Shown in pieces: positions 44,428 through 56,346 of a stretch of DNA of 64,000 nt. Position 1 is the stretch's first letter; every line of letters starts with the position of its first letter. Source of the stretch: Salipiger bermudensis (GTDB lineage Bacteria > Pseudomonadota > Alphaproteobacteria > Rhodobacterales > Rhodobacteraceae); NCBI RefSeq assembly GCF_019801965.1, contig NZ_JAHVIA010000004.1:310001-374000 (forward strand), given 5' to 3'. The translations under genes and the position numbers were made by a program. The notes under the pieces were generated by a model. The model was not told the DNA's origin. It made no database searches and saw only the letters and a program-made list of their open reading frames with translations.

Positions 44428-45579
44428 ATGGCAGGTAACAGCGGCGGCCCTTGGGGCGGCGGAGGAAATCAGGGCGGAAGCCGTCCGCCAAGCGGCGGAG
44501 GCGGCGGCAACAACGGTGGCCGTAGACCCGAGGATCCGCAGATTCCCGAGATCGACGAGCTGATGAAGAAGGGCCAGGAGCGCCTGCGCGTGCTCATGGG
44601 CGGACGCGGCGGCGGCAATGGCGGCAACGCGCCCAAGGGCGGCGGCAGCGGCGGCCCCGGCATCAGCAAGGGCACGATCGGCATCGCGGCGCTGGTGGCG
44701 CTCGGCCTCTGGGGCTACATGAGCTTCTACACGGTGAAGCCGGAAGAGCAGTCGGTTGAGCTGTTCCTCGGCAAGTACAGCTCGACCGGCAATCCCGGTC
44801 TGAACTTCGCGCCGTGGCCGTTCGTCACCGCCGAGGTGGTCAACGTGACCTCCGAGCGCACCGAGACCATCGGCGCCGGCCGCGACGCCGACGGGCTGAT
44901 GCTGACCACCGATGCCAACATCGTGGACATCGAGTTCCAGGTGGTCTGGAACATTTCGGACCCGTCGAAGCTGCTGTTCAACATCCGCGACCCGCAGCTG
45001 ACGGTTCAGGCGGTCTCCGAGGCCGTGATGCGCGAGATCATCGCCGCGTCGAACCTCGCGCCGATCCTCAACCGCGACCGTGGCATCATCGCCGACACCG
45101 CGATGGAGCAGATCCAGGCGACGCTCGACGAGTATGACAGCGGCATCAACGTGGTTCGTATCAACCTCGACACCGCCGATCCGCCGCGCGAGGTGATCGA
45201 CGCCTTCCGCGAGGTCCAGGCGGCCGAGCAGGAGCGCGACCGGCTCGAACGCCAGGCCGACGCCTATGCCAACCGCGTTGTCGCCGAGGCCCGTGGTCAG
45301 GCGGCGCAGATCCGCGAACAGTCTGAGGGCTACCGCGCTCAGGTGGTCAACCAGGCACTCGGTGAAGCCAGCCGTTTCAGCGCCGTGCGCGAGGAATACG
45401 CCAAGGCCCCCGAGGTCACCCGCCGCCGTCTCTACCTCGAGACCATGGAGCGCGTGCTGGGCGATGTCGACAAGACCATCCTCGACGAGGCACTCACCGG
45501 CGCGGAGGGCGGCGTCGTGCCGTATCTGCCGCTCAACGAGCTGAACCGCAGCCGTAACACGACGTCGGAGGGCAACTGA
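44428..45579 (+). CDS. hflK: FtsH-associated regulator HflK
   Basis: 383-aa membrane-anchored SPFH/band-7 protein that forms a large cage with HflC around the FtsH protease and limits its access to substrates. The Gly/Asn/Arg-rich N-terminal tail (about 1-75, RPPSGGGGGNNGGRRP) is typical. A single membrane segment (IGIAALVALGLWGYMSFYTV) is near 88-107. The SPFH domain starts at VKPEEQSVELFLGKY, and the long Ala/Glu-rich helix is AEQERDRLERQADAYANRVV near 270. hflC begins 2 nt after it. Confidence 0.95.
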   Translation: MAGNSGGPWGGGGNQGGSRPPSGGGGGNNGGRRPEDPQIPEIDELMKKGQERLRVLMGGRGGGNGGNAPKGGGSGGPGISKGTIGIAALVALGLWGYMSFYTVKPEEQSVELFLGKYSSTGNPGLNFAPWPFVTAEVVNVTSERTETIGAGRDADGLMLTTDANIVDIEFQVVWNISDPSKLLFNIRDPQLTVQAVSEAVMREIIAASNLAPILNRDRGIIADTAMEQIQATLDEYDSGINVVRINLDTADPPREVIDAFREVQAAEQERDRLERQADAYANRVVAEARGQAAQIREQSEGYRAQVVNQALGEASRFSAVREEYAKAPEVTRRRLYLETMERVLGDVDKTILDEALTGAEGGVVPYLPLNELNRSRNTTSEGN

Positions 45580-45581
45580 TC

Positions 45582-46613
45582 ATGCGCAAGACGACCTTCA
45601 TTTTGCCGGCCATCGTGGTCGTGATCGTCGTGTTCCTGTCGTCGATCTTCGTGGTGGACGAGCGCGAGAAGGCGCTGGTCCTGCAGTTCGGCCAGATCAA
45701 GGCGGTCAAGGAGGATCCGGGCCTCGCCTTCAAGATCCCCTTCATCCAGGAAGTCGTGAAATACGATGATCGCATCCTGTCGCTCGACACCGACACCATC
45801 GAGGTCACGCCGTCGGATGACCGCCGCCTCGTGGTCGACGCCTTCGCGCGCTACCGCATCGCCGACGTGGTGCAGTTCCGCCAGGCCGTGGGCGTGGGCG
45901 GTGTGCGCACCGCCGAGGATCGCCTCTCGGGCATTCTCAACGCGCAGATCCGCGAAACGCTCGGTGCCGACCAGGTGACCTCCGACGTGATCCTCTCCGA
46001 GGACCGTCGCTCGCTGACCAACCGCATCCGTGACAACGCCCGCGCCTCGGCCCGGTCGCTGGGGCTCGACGTGGTGGACGTGCGATTGAAGCAGACCAAC
46101 CTGCCGTCGCAGAACCTCGAGGCCACCTTTGCCCGGATGCGCGCCGAGCGTGAACGGGAAGCGGCGGACGAGATCGCCCGTGGTAACGAGGCGGCGCAGC
46201 GGGTGCGCGCGCTGGCCGACCGGACCGTGGTCGAGACCCAGTCGGAAGCCGAGCGCGAGGCCAACGTGATCCGCGGTGAGGCCGACGCCGAGCGCAACGC
46301 GATCTTCGCCGAGGCCTATGGCGCGGACCCGGAGTTCTTCGCCTTCTACCGGTCGCTGCAGGCCTACGAGACGGCGCTCGAGGGCTCCAACTCGACGCTG
46401 GTGATGACGCCGCAGGGCGAGTTCTTCGAGTATTTCAACGGCCAGGGCGGCACCGCGCCCTCCGGTGAGGGCGAGGCGCAGTCCGCTGCCGCCGCGCCGG
46501 CCGAAGAGACCGCGCCAGCGGCCGAAGCGGCTCCGGGGTCTGCCGAAGACGCTGCGCCCGCGGCCGAGGAGGCTCCGGCCTCCGAGGAGGACGCGGCCCC
46601 GCTGTCGCAATGA
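45582..46613 (+). CDS. hflC: FtsH-associated regulator HflC
   Basis: 343-aa partner of HflK. N-terminal membrane segment (FILPAIVVVIVVFLSSIFVV), then SPFH domain (DEREKALVLQFGQIK, VVDAFARYRIADVVQFRQAV) and the helical part (RAEREREAADEIARGNEAAQ). The last 50 residues form an acidic Ala/Glu/Pro-rich tail that E. coli HflC lacks; such tails are common in alphaproteobacteria. Overlaps the next gene by 4 nt. Confidence 0.94.
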   Translation: MRKTTFILPAIVVVIVVFLSSIFVVDEREKALVLQFGQIKAVKEDPGLAFKIPFIQEVVKYDDRILSLDTDTIEVTPSDDRRLVVDAFARYRIADVVQFRQAVGVGGVRTAEDRLSGILNAQIRETLGADQVTSDVILSEDRRSLTNRIRDNARASARSLGLDVVDVRLKQTNLPSQNLEATFARMRAEREREAADEIARGNEAAQRVRALADRTVVETQSEAEREANVIRGEADAERNAIFAEAYGADPEFFAFYRSLQAYETALEGSNSTLVMTPQGEFFEYFNGQGGTAPSGEGEAQSAAAAPAEETAPAAEAAPGSAEDAAPAAEEAPASEEDAAPLSQ

Positions 46614-46801
46614 CACCGGGTGACATCGGAACGGGGATCGCGATGGTCCTCATCATCGAGGGGCTGGTGTACGCACTGGCCCCTTCGCTTGTCGAACGCC
46701 TGCTCGAGGCGCTGCGCCAGATGCCCCTCGAGACGCGCCGCAGGCTCGGCTTGATCACCGTGGCGACCGGGGTGTTGATGCTCTGGATCTTCCGAGGCTG
46801 A
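46610..46801 (+). CDS. DUF2065 small membrane protein
   Basis: 63 aa with two hydrophobic stretches: GIAMVLIIEGLVYALAPSLV and LGLITVATGVLMLWIF, joined by EALRQMPLETRRR. This is the DUF2065 pattern, and members of the family lie behind hflKC in many proteobacteria. ATGA overlap with hflC shows coupled translation and suggests a role with the HflKC-FtsH complex, by inference. Confidence 0.85.
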   Translation: MTPGDIGTGIAMVLIIEGLVYALAPSLVERLLEALRQMPLETRRRLGLITVATGVLMLWIFRG

Positions 46802-46846
46802 CCGGCCCGCGCTGACAGACCCCTGCAAGGGGCTCCTGCAAGGGCG

Positions 46847-47098
46847 GCGCGCAACGGCCCCGCGAGCAAAAGCGCGGCGCAACGGTCCCGGGAGCGAGAG
46901 CGCGGCGCAGCGGCTCCGGGAGCGAGAGCGCGGCGCAGCGGCTCCGGGAGCGAGAGCGAGTCGCTGGGGCCACGTGAGCGAGAGCGAGGCGCAGCGGCTC
47001 CAGGAGCAAAAGCGGCGCGCAATGGCTCCGGGAGCAAGAGCCGTGCGCAGCGGCCCCAAGATCAAGAGCGCGGCGCAACGGCCCCGGGACCGGTGCCA
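46847..47098. repeat. 28-bp minisatellite, eight full copies plus a partial
   Basis: Units of 28 bp, consensus CGGCGCAGCGGCTCCGGGAG followed by CGAGAGCG, are joined head to tail from 46847 to 47070, with a ninth partial unit to about 47098. Units 46903-46930 and 46931-46958 are identical; others differ by 2-9 bases. Most units contain the near-palindrome GCTCCGGGAGC. The unit is not a multiple of three, so it is not coding. It fills the convergent gap between DUF2065 and the chemotaxis gene. CCCCTGCAAGGGG at 46820-46832 is a small hairpin before it. No gene lies between 46802 and 47230. Confidence 0.92.
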
Positions 47099-47230
47099 GT
47101 GCTCAGGCGCTCGCGCCTCGGCTTTCGGGCCTTGGCCCTCGTTCTCGGCGCCTGCGGGGCACCGCATGCCGGCCCTGGGCGCAGTCCCCCAACCGATCCC
47201 GCCTTCTGACCCTCCGCAGGCCGCAAGGGC

Positions 47231-48730
47231 TCAGCCGGTGCGAATGCTGTCCTGCGTGTCCCGCGCCTGCGCTACCGCCATCTCCTCGTCCCAGCCATGC
47301 GCGGTGTTGGCGCTGGCCGCGTCCTCACCGGACCGATAGACCAGCCCCGCGATCCGGCCCTGCATGTCGTGAGTCATGGCGCTGATCTTCGACATCGCGC
47401 CGGAGGTCTGTTCCACCATCGAGGCGTTGCTCTGGGTGATCCGGTCGAGATCGACGATGCTCTGGCTGATCTCGTCGAGCCCCTTGGACTGGTCCTGCGT
47501 GGCGGCGGAAATGTCGGTGACGATGCGGTAGATCTCGTCGAAGCTGTCGACCACGTGCACGATCGAGCGTCGGGCATTCTCCACCAGCACCGCGCCGTCA
47601 TTGACCTGCGCCGAGCTCGACTGGATCAGCGCGCGGATCTCGCTCGCCGCTTCCGAGGAGTTGGCCGCCAGCGTGCGGACCTCGCCCGCGACCACCGCGA
47701 AGCCGCGCCCGGCCTCGCCGGCGCGCGCCGCCTCGACGCCGGCGTTGAGCGCGAGGAGGTTGGTCTGGAAGGCGATGTCGTCGATCAGCCCGATGATCTG
47801 GGCGATCTTCTCGGAATCCGCCTTGATCCGGCCCATGACATCGGCCGCGTCTCCGGCCACGCGCGAGCTGTCGCGCATCTCCTTCTGGGCGCGGTCGAAA
47901 AAGGCGGCGGTCTCGCTGGTCTTGCTGCTGGTGTCGCGCACGCTCTCGCTGATCATCTGCATCGCCGCGGTGGTCTCCTCCAGCGACGCCGCCTGGCTGC
48001 TGGTGCGCCGCGAGAGATCCTCGGCGGAGCCGGCCACGGTGGTGGTGATGCTCTGCAGCGCACCCATCGATTGCCCGATGCCGGCGACCAGCGTTTCGAG
48101 GGTGCGCGCCGCCTCGTTCATGGCGAGGCGCATCTCGTCGTATTTCCGGGGGAAATCGCTGTCGTCGGGGCCGGGCACGGCGTGGGCGAGGTTGCCCTGC
48201 GCCATTTCGCGAATGCCGGTCGCGAGATGATCGAGCGCCACCTTCTGCTCCTCGCCCCAGACCCGGAAGGTGATCGAGGTGACCTGTTCGATATCGAGCG
48301 CGAAGGCGCGGTTGAGCACCCCGAGCATGCGGCGGCTGCGCGCCGCGCGCGGGCCGACAAGCTGCCACGCGGTTTTGGCGAGGAAGCGTTCGAGCAGGTC
48401 CGACGTCGCGGCGGAATAGGCCGACATGTAGAGATCGAGCGGCAGCTCGATCCGCGCATGGGTGCGCCCGATGCGATCGAGCGAGGCGAAATACTCCGCG
48501 TCGAACCGGGCCTCGAGAAGGCGGCTCCAATGCGCCTCCTGGGCGGCGCGGGCATGGGCGACGCGGTCATCGCTCGTGAAGAAGGCGGCCGAGGCGGGAT
48601 CGGCCAGCGCCCGGGCATAGAAGCCCTGGAGCACCTTGCCAAGCTCGGGCCTGAGCAGGCGCCCGGCGGCCTTCAGAAGCTCGAGATCGCCATCGGTCAG
48701 GCCGAATTGGTCGAGTTTTTCCTGCGTCAT
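47231..48730 (-). CDS. Globin-coupled methyl-accepting chemotaxis transducer
   Basis: 499-aa cytosolic transducer. The N-terminal protoglobin domain (about 8-160) has the family pattern [15 protein letters not shown] near 37 and the haem-ligand region [20 protein letters not shown] near 87-106 (His90). A linker with HAMP-like helices follows and then the MCP signalling hairpin: [20 protein letters not shown]-like [20 protein letters not shown] and [20 protein letters not shown] near 340-375. No membrane segment is visible. HemAT-type proteins sense oxygen or redox gases and steer CheA. Start at 48730 was chosen at the globin N-terminus; the open frame runs further up. Confidence 0.9.
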   Translation of the reverse strand: MTQEKLDQFGLTDGDLELLKAAGRLLRPELGKVLQGFYARALADPASAAFFTSDDRVAHARAAQEAHWSRLLEARFDAEYFASLDRIGRTHARIELPLDLYMSAYSAATSDLLERFLAKTAWQLVGPRAARSRRMLGVLNRAFALDIEQVTSITFRVWGEEQKVALDHLATGIREMAQGNLAHAVPGPDDSDFPRKYDEMRLAMNEAARTLETLVAGIGQSMGALQSITTTVAGSAEDLSRRTSSQAASLEETTAAMQMISESVRDTSSKTSETAAFFDRAQKEMRDSSRVAGDAADVMGRIKADSEKIAQIIGLIDDIAFQTNLLALNAGVEAARAGEAGRGFAVVAGEVRTLAANSSEAASEIRALIQSSSAQVNDGAVLVENARRSIVHVVDSFDEIYRIVTDISAATQDQSKGLDEISQSIVDLDRITQSNASMVEQTSGAMSKISAMTHDMQGRIAGLVYRSGEDAASANTAHGWDEEMAVAQARDTQDSIRTG

Positions 48731-48877
48731 GGCGCCATCCGCTGTTTCCGCGGGCTCCCCTATAGGCAGCAAGTCTTTCCAATTTCCGAACGGCGCCAGG
48801 GCGATCGCGGGTGATTTCCTGACATTCAGCGCTATCACCGGGTTTTCACATGCGCTTGAAGCGTTGCAACCTTTTCT

Positions 48878-48906
48878 TTGGTGGCGCCGGATTGCTCCTA
48901 TGTTAG
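48878..48906 (+). promoter_or_regulatory. Possible heat-shock (RpoH) promoter of the DegP gene
   Basis: CCTATGTTAG (48897-48906) matches the alphaproteobacterial RpoH -10 form CYTATNTNNG at all fixed positions. A TTG (48878-48880) lies 16 nt upstream, one short of the usual spacing, and the preceding base is T rather than C. A heat-shock promoter would suit a DegP-type protease. Confidence 0.35.
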
Positions 48907-48977
48907 CCTCATCGTGAGAAGGCAGGGCAGCCGTGCGGGGCTTTGCGCGGGCCGCTGCCGCAGAAAAGGAGTTCCAG

Positions 48978-50462
48978 GTGAACCAGGTGAAACCGCAAGC
49001 ACTTGCAGTGACACGCGACGCCGCCAGGCCGCTTCGGCTGTTCTGGCTGGCCGCGGTGTCGATGTTCCTGATCGTGTCCCAGACGCTGATGGCATCGGCC
49101 CAGAACGCGCCGGAAAGCTTTGCCAAGCTCGCCGAGCGCATCAGCCCCGCGGTGGTGAACATCACCACCTCGACCACCGTTGCCGGGCGCACCGGCCCGC
49201 AGGGCATCGTTCCCGAAGGCTCGCCCTTCGAGGATTTCTTCCGTGAATTCCAGGATCGCAACGGCGGCCCGGGCGACCGCCCGCGCCGCTCTTCGGCCCT
49301 GGGCTCGGGCTTCGTGATCTCGGAAGACGGCTACATCGTCACCAACAACCACGTCATCGAGGGCGCGGACGAGATCGAGATCGAGTTCTTCGAGGGCTTC
49401 ACGTTGCCGGCAGAGCTGGTCGGCACCGATCCCAACACCGACATCGCGCTGCTCAAGGTCGAGGCCGACGAGGCGCTCAAGTTCGTCTCCTTCGGCAACA
49501 GCGACAACGCCCGCGTCGGCGATTGGGTGATGGCGATGGGCAACCCGCTGGGGCAGGGCTTCTCGGTCTCCGCCGGCATCGTCTCGGCGCGCAACCGGGC
49601 GCTTTCGGGCACCTATGACGACTACATCCAGACCGACGCCGCCATCAACCGCGGCAACTCCGGCGGCCCGCTGTTCAACATGGGCGGCGAGGTGATCGGC
49701 GTGAACACCGCGATCCTGTCGCCCAATGGCGGCTCGATCGGCATCGGCTTCTCGATGGCGTCGAACGTGGTGACCAAGGTGGTCGACCAGCTCAAGGAGT
49801 TCGGCGAGACCCGCCGCGGCTGGCTCGGCGTGCGCATCCAGGACGTGACCGAGGACATGGCCGAGGCGCTCGGCCTCGCCTCGACCGACGGCGCGATGGT
49901 CTCCGACGTGCCCGAGGGCCCGGCGATGGAAGCCGGCATGCAGGCCGGTGACGTGATCGTCAGCTTCGACGGCCGCGAGGTGCAGGACACCCGCCAGCTG
50001 GTCCGCATCGTCGGCAACACCGAGGTCGGCAAGTCGGTCCGCGTGGTGGTCAACCGCAACGGCACCACCGAGACCCTGAAGGTCACGCTGGGCCGCCGCG
50101 AGGAAGCCGAGCGCACCTATCCGGCGAGCCAGGAGGTGACCCCGGAGGAGCCGGCGGAATCCGAGCTCATGGGCCTGACCCTGAGCCCGCTGACCCAGGA
50201 GCTGCGCGACGAGATGGGCCTTGCCGCCAACGCCACCGGCCTCGCGGTCACCGGCGTCGACGAGACCTCGGAGGCCTACGAGAAGGGCCTGCGCTCGGGC
50301 GACATCATCACCGAGGCCGGCCAGGCCGAGGTGCTGAGCATCTCCGAGCTCGAGACCAAGATCGAGGAGGCCAAGGAGGCCGGCCGGAAGTCGATCCTGC
50401 TGCTGGTCCGCCGCGGCGGCGACCCGCGCTTCGTGGCGCTGTCGCTCGAGGCCGACGAGTAA
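48978..50462 (+). CDS. DegP/Do-type periplasmic serine protease
   Basis: 494-aa trypsin-like protease with two PDZ domains, anchored or secreted to the periplasm, where it removes misfolded envelope proteins. An N-terminal hydrophobic signal ([20 protein letters not shown]) is followed by the protease domain with His in [14 protein letters not shown], Asp in [10 protein letters not shown] and Ser in [17 protein letters not shown]1 starts near [14 protein letters not shown] and PDZ2 near [17 protein letters not shown] 48978 after AAGGAG was preferred to 48933. Divergent from the chemotaxis gene. Confidence 0.93.
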   Translation: MNQVKPQALAVTRDAARPLRLFWLAAVSMFLIVSQTLMASAQNAPESFAKLAERISPAVVNITTSTTVAGRTGPQGIVPEGSPFEDFFREFQDRNGGPGDRPRRSSALGSGFVISEDGYIVTNNHVIEGADEIEIEFFEGFTLPAELVGTDPNTDIALLKVEADEALKFVSFGNSDNARVGDWVMAMGNPLGQGFSVSAGIVSARNRALSGTYDDYIQTDAAINRGNSGGPLFNMGGEVIGVNTAILSPNGGSIGIGFSMASNVVTKVVDQLKEFGETRRGWLGVRIQDVTEDMAEALGLASTDGAMVSDVPEGPAMEAGMQAGDVIVSFDGREVQDTRQLVRIVGNTEVGKSVRVVVNRNGTTETLKVTLGRREEAERTYPASQEVTPEEPAESELMGLTLSPLTQELRDEMGLAANATGLAVTGVDETSEAYEKGLRSGDIITEAGQAEVLSISELETKIEEAKEAGRKSILLLVRRGGDPRFVALSLEADE

Positions 50463-50487
50463 GGCTCTTCGATTTAGAGACGCGAAT

Positions 50488-50515
50488 GGGCGGGTCCGCT
50501 GGGCCCGCCCTTTTT
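50488..50515 (+). terminator. Intrinsic terminator of the DegP gene
   Basis: A 10-bp stem (GGGCGGGTCC/GGGCCCGCCC, one G-T pair) with a 3-nt loop is followed by TTTTT. It begins 25 nt after the stop. Confidence 0.87.
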
Positions 50516-50656
50516 GTTTGGACGCTTAAGGGGGCTTTGTCTTGGGCGAGGAGGAGCGCATGGTCGTGGATGCCAGAGGCGGCAGGCAGACAATGTTGGC
50601 TGAGCGGACTTTCCTGACAGTCCAAATCTTTGAGAGACAGGCCGTTTTTGCAGACG

Positions 50657-51457
50657 CTACATGTCGACGATGATCGGACAGTGGTCCGAAACTTCGGGGT
50701 CGTAGATAACGTCAAACCCCTTCACGGCCTCTGGGCTATTGATCAGCATGTAGTCGGCGAAGCGGCCCGGCTTCCTGTAGTGCGAGTTGCGGGTGCCCTC
50801 GAACCCGTGGGTCGTCACGAGTTCGGTCATTCCGGCATCGGCAAAGATCGAGAGCGTCTTGCTGTCCGGCTCGACGTTGAAGTCGCCGCAGATCACCCTC
50901 AAATCGTCGGGCGCCGCCAGTTGGCTCGAGAGATCGCGCAGCCGATGTGCTTGTTCGAGACGCTCCGGCGTGTCCATCTTCCCTGCCAAGTCTCGGAGCC
51001 CGTGCATGTGCGTGACGCTCAAGGCGCAGTCCGCGTCGTAGTCCCACACGCGGACCCCATGAGCGCTTCGGGAGCGCGGGTGATCGCCGAAGCCGAGGGG
51101 AGAGTAGTCCTTGTGAATGAAGCCCTGAACCTGTCCGATGATCGGGAAAGAGCGATGAACGAAAGTCGCCAAACCCCACTGCGAAGGGATCGACACGTCG
51201 CCGTCCCAGAGGACGCCTTGCGCCGCGGGACAGAAGATAGCCACGTGGTCCGGCAGCGCCGATGCGACGTCGCGAAACAGGTTCGCGCGTTGGGGCAGGA
51301 CGTGATCGCCGTCCCGATAGGTCAGCCAATCCTTTTCGGACGATGGGCTGTGGATGACCTCCTGAAGGCAAAGGATATCGGGCGCGGTCGAGGCCAGATA
51401 GGGCAGCATCACGTCATGAAGCTTGCCGCCCCAAGCGTTCAAACACATAATTTTCAT
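50657..51457 (-). CDS. Endonuclease/exonuclease/phosphatase-family protein
   Basis: 266-aa EEP-fold hydrolase with no signal peptide. Conserved sites: KIMCLNAWGGKLHD at the start, DILCLQEVIHSP near 27 (metal Glu), LRVICGDFNVEPDSKTL near 185 (DxN) and EVSDHCPIIVDM at the end (SDH). The substrate may be a phosphodiester, DNA or lipid; the sequence does not tell. The codons next to its start overlap a short upstream frame by ATGA. Codon use is less GC-biased than the neighbours, so it may be a newer arrival. Confidence 0.82.
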   Translation of the reverse strand: MKIMCLNAWGGKLHDVMLPYLASTAPDILCLQEVIHSPSSEKDWLTYRDGDHVLPQRANLFRDVASALPDHVAIFCPAAQGVLWDGDVSIPSQWGLATFVHRSFPIIGQVQGFIHKDYSPLGFGDHPRSRSAHGVRVWDYDADCALSVTHMHGLRDLAGKMDTPERLEQAHRLRDLSSQLAAPDDLRVICGDFNVEPDSKTLSIFADAGMTELVTTHGFEGTRNSHYRKPGRFADYMLINSPEAVKGFDVIYDPEVSDHCPIIVDM

Positions 51458-51558
51458 GGCCCGTCATCCTCCTCGATGCTGACCTTGGTTAACGGGGCAG
51501 CGAGGTGCAAGTTGGGCTCGGAGCGGTAACCGTGCTCGGCCCGATCGCGCAGTTGCAT
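51454..51558 (-). CDS. Possible short ORF or gene remnant upstream of the EEP gene
   Basis: A frame ending KVSIEEDDGP stops in an ATGA overlap with the EEP start. The last 34 residues (MQLRDRAEHGYRSEPNLHLA then APLTKVSIEEDDGP) have a natural composition. Upstream the frame runs into the antisense of the transporter. There is no ribosome binding site at 51558. It could be the 3' end of a truncated gene. Confidence 0.25.
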   Translation of the reverse strand: MQLRDRAEHGYRSEPNLHLAAPLTKVSIEEDDGP

Positions 51559-51626
51559 GAGGCACTGCAGCGACCTCGGATCCTCGGCCCAGAGCCCCCG
51601 CCAAGTACCACAGCCCCGCAGCCGCC

Positions 51627-53297
51627 TCAGAGCAGCAGCAACACCAGCAGCTGCGGCGCGAAGATGCGCAGGCCCATGACCAGCGGGTAGATCGTCGCGT
51701 AGGCCACCGAGGCGGCGGGGGAGTCGTCCTGGGCGTTGGCGAAGGCCAGCGCCGGCGGGTCGGTCATCGAGCCCGCGAGCACGCCGCAGAGCGTCAGGTA
51801 GTTCAGTCCCAGCACGAAGCGCGCCACCAGTCCCACGATGACCAGCGGTGCCAGCGTGATGGTGGCGCCGTAAAGCACCCACGACAGGCCGTCGCCGGTG
51901 ATCAGCGTGTCGAGGAAGCGGTCGCCGGCCTTCAGGCCCACGACGGCGAGGAAGAGGATGATGCCGAACTCGCGCAGCGCGTGGTTGGCCGCCGGCGGCA
52001 TCACCCAGGTGAACGGCCCCCAGCTTCCGAGCCGTCCGAGCAGGATCGCCACCACCAGCGGCCCCCCGGCGAGCCCGAGCTTCAGCGGCGCCGGCAGGCC
52101 CGGGACGGCGATCGGGATGCTGCCAAGGAGCACGCCCAGCACGATGCCGAGGAACACGCCCGGGAAATCCACCCGGTCGAGCAGGCGCTTCTCGTCGCCG
52201 AGGATGCCGCGCACCTTCTGAATCATGTCGCGCGGGCCGACCACGGTGACGATGTCGCCGAACTCGAGCGTGCCGTCGCCCTGGGCCGGGATCTCGACGC
52301 CGGACCGCATGATCCGTGACACCGAGACGCCATAGCTTTCCTCGAGCCGCAGCGAGCGCAGCCGATGGCCCGAGGCGGCGTTGTCGGTGACCAGGATGCG
52401 GGCCCAGGAGAGCTCGGTGCCCTGGGTGCTGAGCCTGGTCTCCGATTCGACGCCGAGCACCAGCCGCATCGCCTGCAGCTTCTCGGTGGGGCCGACGAGG
52501 TGGAGGATGTTGCCGACCGCGAGCACCGTGTCGCGCTGCGGCACCAGCAATTCGCCATCCTTGCGCATGCGCGACGGCACCACGCCGGCGTCGAACAGAC
52601 CCGGCACCTGGCCCAGGGTCAGCCCGTCGAGATTCTCGTTGCGCACCACCACGTCGAGCGAGGGCAGCGTGCCCGAGCCCTTGCGGCGTTGCGCGTCATA
52701 GGCGCGCGCCTCGGCGGGGATGTCGATGCGGGCGGCGAAGCGCACCAGCAGCATGGTCAGCAGGATGCCGATGATGCCGAACGGGTAGGCCACCGCGTAG
52801 CCCAGCGAGGGCGTCGCCACCGCGTCGGCCCCGGCGCCCATGTCCGAGAGCGCCTGCGTCGCGGCACCGAGCCCCGGCGTGTTGGTCACCGCGCCCGACA
52901 TGATGCCCACCAGCGCCGGCACGGGGATGTCGAAGGCGTAGTGCAGCGCTACCGTGACCGCCACGCCCAGTAGCACGATGGAGGCGGCGAGCGTATTGAG
53001 CTGCAAGCCGGATTTCCGCAGTGAGCCGAAGAAGCCGGGGCCGACCTCGATGCCGATGGTGAAGACGAAGAGGATCAGGCCGAACTCGCGCACGAACTCC
53101 ATCATTTCGGGATTGAACTGGACCCCGGTGCGGCTGGCGAGGTCGCCAAGCGCGATGCCCGCGAACAGCACGCCGCCGATGCCGAGCCCGACGCCGCGAA
53201 TGTTGAGCTTGCCCAGCAGCAGCCCCAGCACCCCGGCCAGCGCCAGCGCCACGGTGGCCTGCGCCACCTCTCCCAGTCCGAACACCGTCCCGGTCAT
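51627..53297 (-). CDS. YidE/AspT-type transporter with two RCK_C domains
   Basis: 556-aa inner-membrane protein of the aspartate:alanine exchanger (AAE) family. Two membrane blocks, each of about five segments (residues 1-185 and 385-556), surround two RCK_C (TrkA-C) regulatory domains (about 210-290 and 300-375). Repeated family motifs: GLILFVFTIGIEVGPGFF near 71 and GIILFLAVVGLKAGDRFL near 440; MSGAVTNTPGLGAA and LAGSMTDPPALAFA are the duplicated substrate signatures. AGAGGACAGGACC precedes ATG 53297. Substrate unknown. Confidence 0.88.
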   Translation of the reverse strand: MTGTVFGLGEVAQATVALALAGVLGLLLGKLNIRGVGLGIGGVLFAGIALGDLASRTGVQFNPEMMEFVREFGLILFVFTIGIEVGPGFFGSLRKSGLQLNTLAASIVLLGVAVTVALHYAFDIPVPALVGIMSGAVTNTPGLGAATQALSDMGAGADAVATPSLGYAVAYPFGIIGILLTMLLVRFAARIDIPAEARAYDAQRRKGSGTLPSLDVVVRNENLDGLTLGQVPGLFDAGVVPSRMRKDGELLVPQRDTVLAVGNILHLVGPTEKLQAMRLVLGVESETRLSTQGTELSWARILVTDNAASGHRLRSLRLEESYGVSVSRIMRSGVEIPAQGDGTLEFGDIVTVVGPRDMIQKVRGILGDEKRLLDRVDFPGVFLGIVLGVLLGSIPIAVPGLPAPLKLGLAGGPLVVAILLGRLGSWGPFTWVMPPAANHALREFGIILFLAVVGLKAGDRFLDTLITGDGLSWVLYGATITLAPLVIVGLVARFVLGLNYLTLCGVLAGSMTDPPALAFANAQDDSPAASVAYATIYPLVMGLRIFAPQLLVLLLL

Positions 53298-53568
53298 GGT
53301 CCTGTCCTCTCGAAATCGGCACGTCGTGCGGTGCCTTGGCCTCCTTCTCGACCCTTGGGGCGAGTGCGGACAATGCTTTAGATCAAAAAACGTTGTTTGC
53401 GCAGGGACCTGCCCAAGAAGCGGCCGGATCTGCCTGTCGCTGCGGCGCGGGGCGTCGGGCGGCGGCCTTGCCTGCAGCGCAGGGCGGGCCACCAATTTGA
53501 TGGTTTCGCCCGCCCACGCGCTTCGCTATACGGAGCCCGTTTTGGATCTCCAAAAGGACAGGTGAGCT

Positions 53569-54863
<1,295 letters not shown>

Positions 54864-54864
<1 letters not shown>

Positions 54865-55103
54865 TGGCGCTTTCGCACAAGACCCGCAAGCGCCTGTCGC
54901 TGCTGCTGTTGGTGGTCTGGCTGCCGCTCTACATCGTGGCGGCGGTCAGCATCGTCAACGCGCTGGACCGGCCCTCGATCCTCGTCGAGCTGCTGGTCTA
55001 CGTGGTGCTGGGCTTCCTCTGGGCGCTGCCCTTCAAGGTCATCTTCAAGGGCGTCGGTCAGCCCGACCCGGATGCGCCGCGCCCGCCGGAGGACAAGGGC
55101 TGA
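54864..55103 (+). CDS. DUF2842 membrane protein
   Basis: 79-aa membrane protein with two hydrophobic segments: LSLLLLVVWLPLYIVAAVSI and LVELLVYVVLGFLWALPFKV, then a polar Pro/Asp-rich tail. The pattern fits DUF2842, a family of alphaproteobacteria. The ATG overlaps the purA stop, so it is co-translated. Function unknown. A terminator follows. Confidence 0.8.
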
Positions 55104-55128
55104 GCCCCGCAGCGATGCCGTAGACAAG

Positions 55129-55156
55129 AAAACGCCGCCCGCGAGGGCGGCGTTTT
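55129..55156. terminator. Bidirectional intrinsic terminator
   Basis: A perfect 12-bp stem (AAAACGCCGCCC/GGGCGGCGTTTT) with a GCGA loop has T-tracts on both strands. It serves purA-DUF2842 and the convergent lipoprotein gene. Confidence 0.88.
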
Positions 55157-55261
55157 GCATTGCTGAGAGGGCGCTTGCTTCGGCGGGGCTCGGTGCCGCC
55201 CGAGCGGAGCCTGCTCGAAACAGCGAGTGGCGCTCAGACGTCGCCAACCTCCGGCCAAGGC

Positions 55262-56342
<1,081 letters not shown>

Positions 56343-56346
56343 TCCG

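Noticed and set aside
46847-47098. The 28-bp repeats as a CRISPR array
   Set aside because: Units are directly joined without spacers, they vary in sequence, and no cas genes are near.
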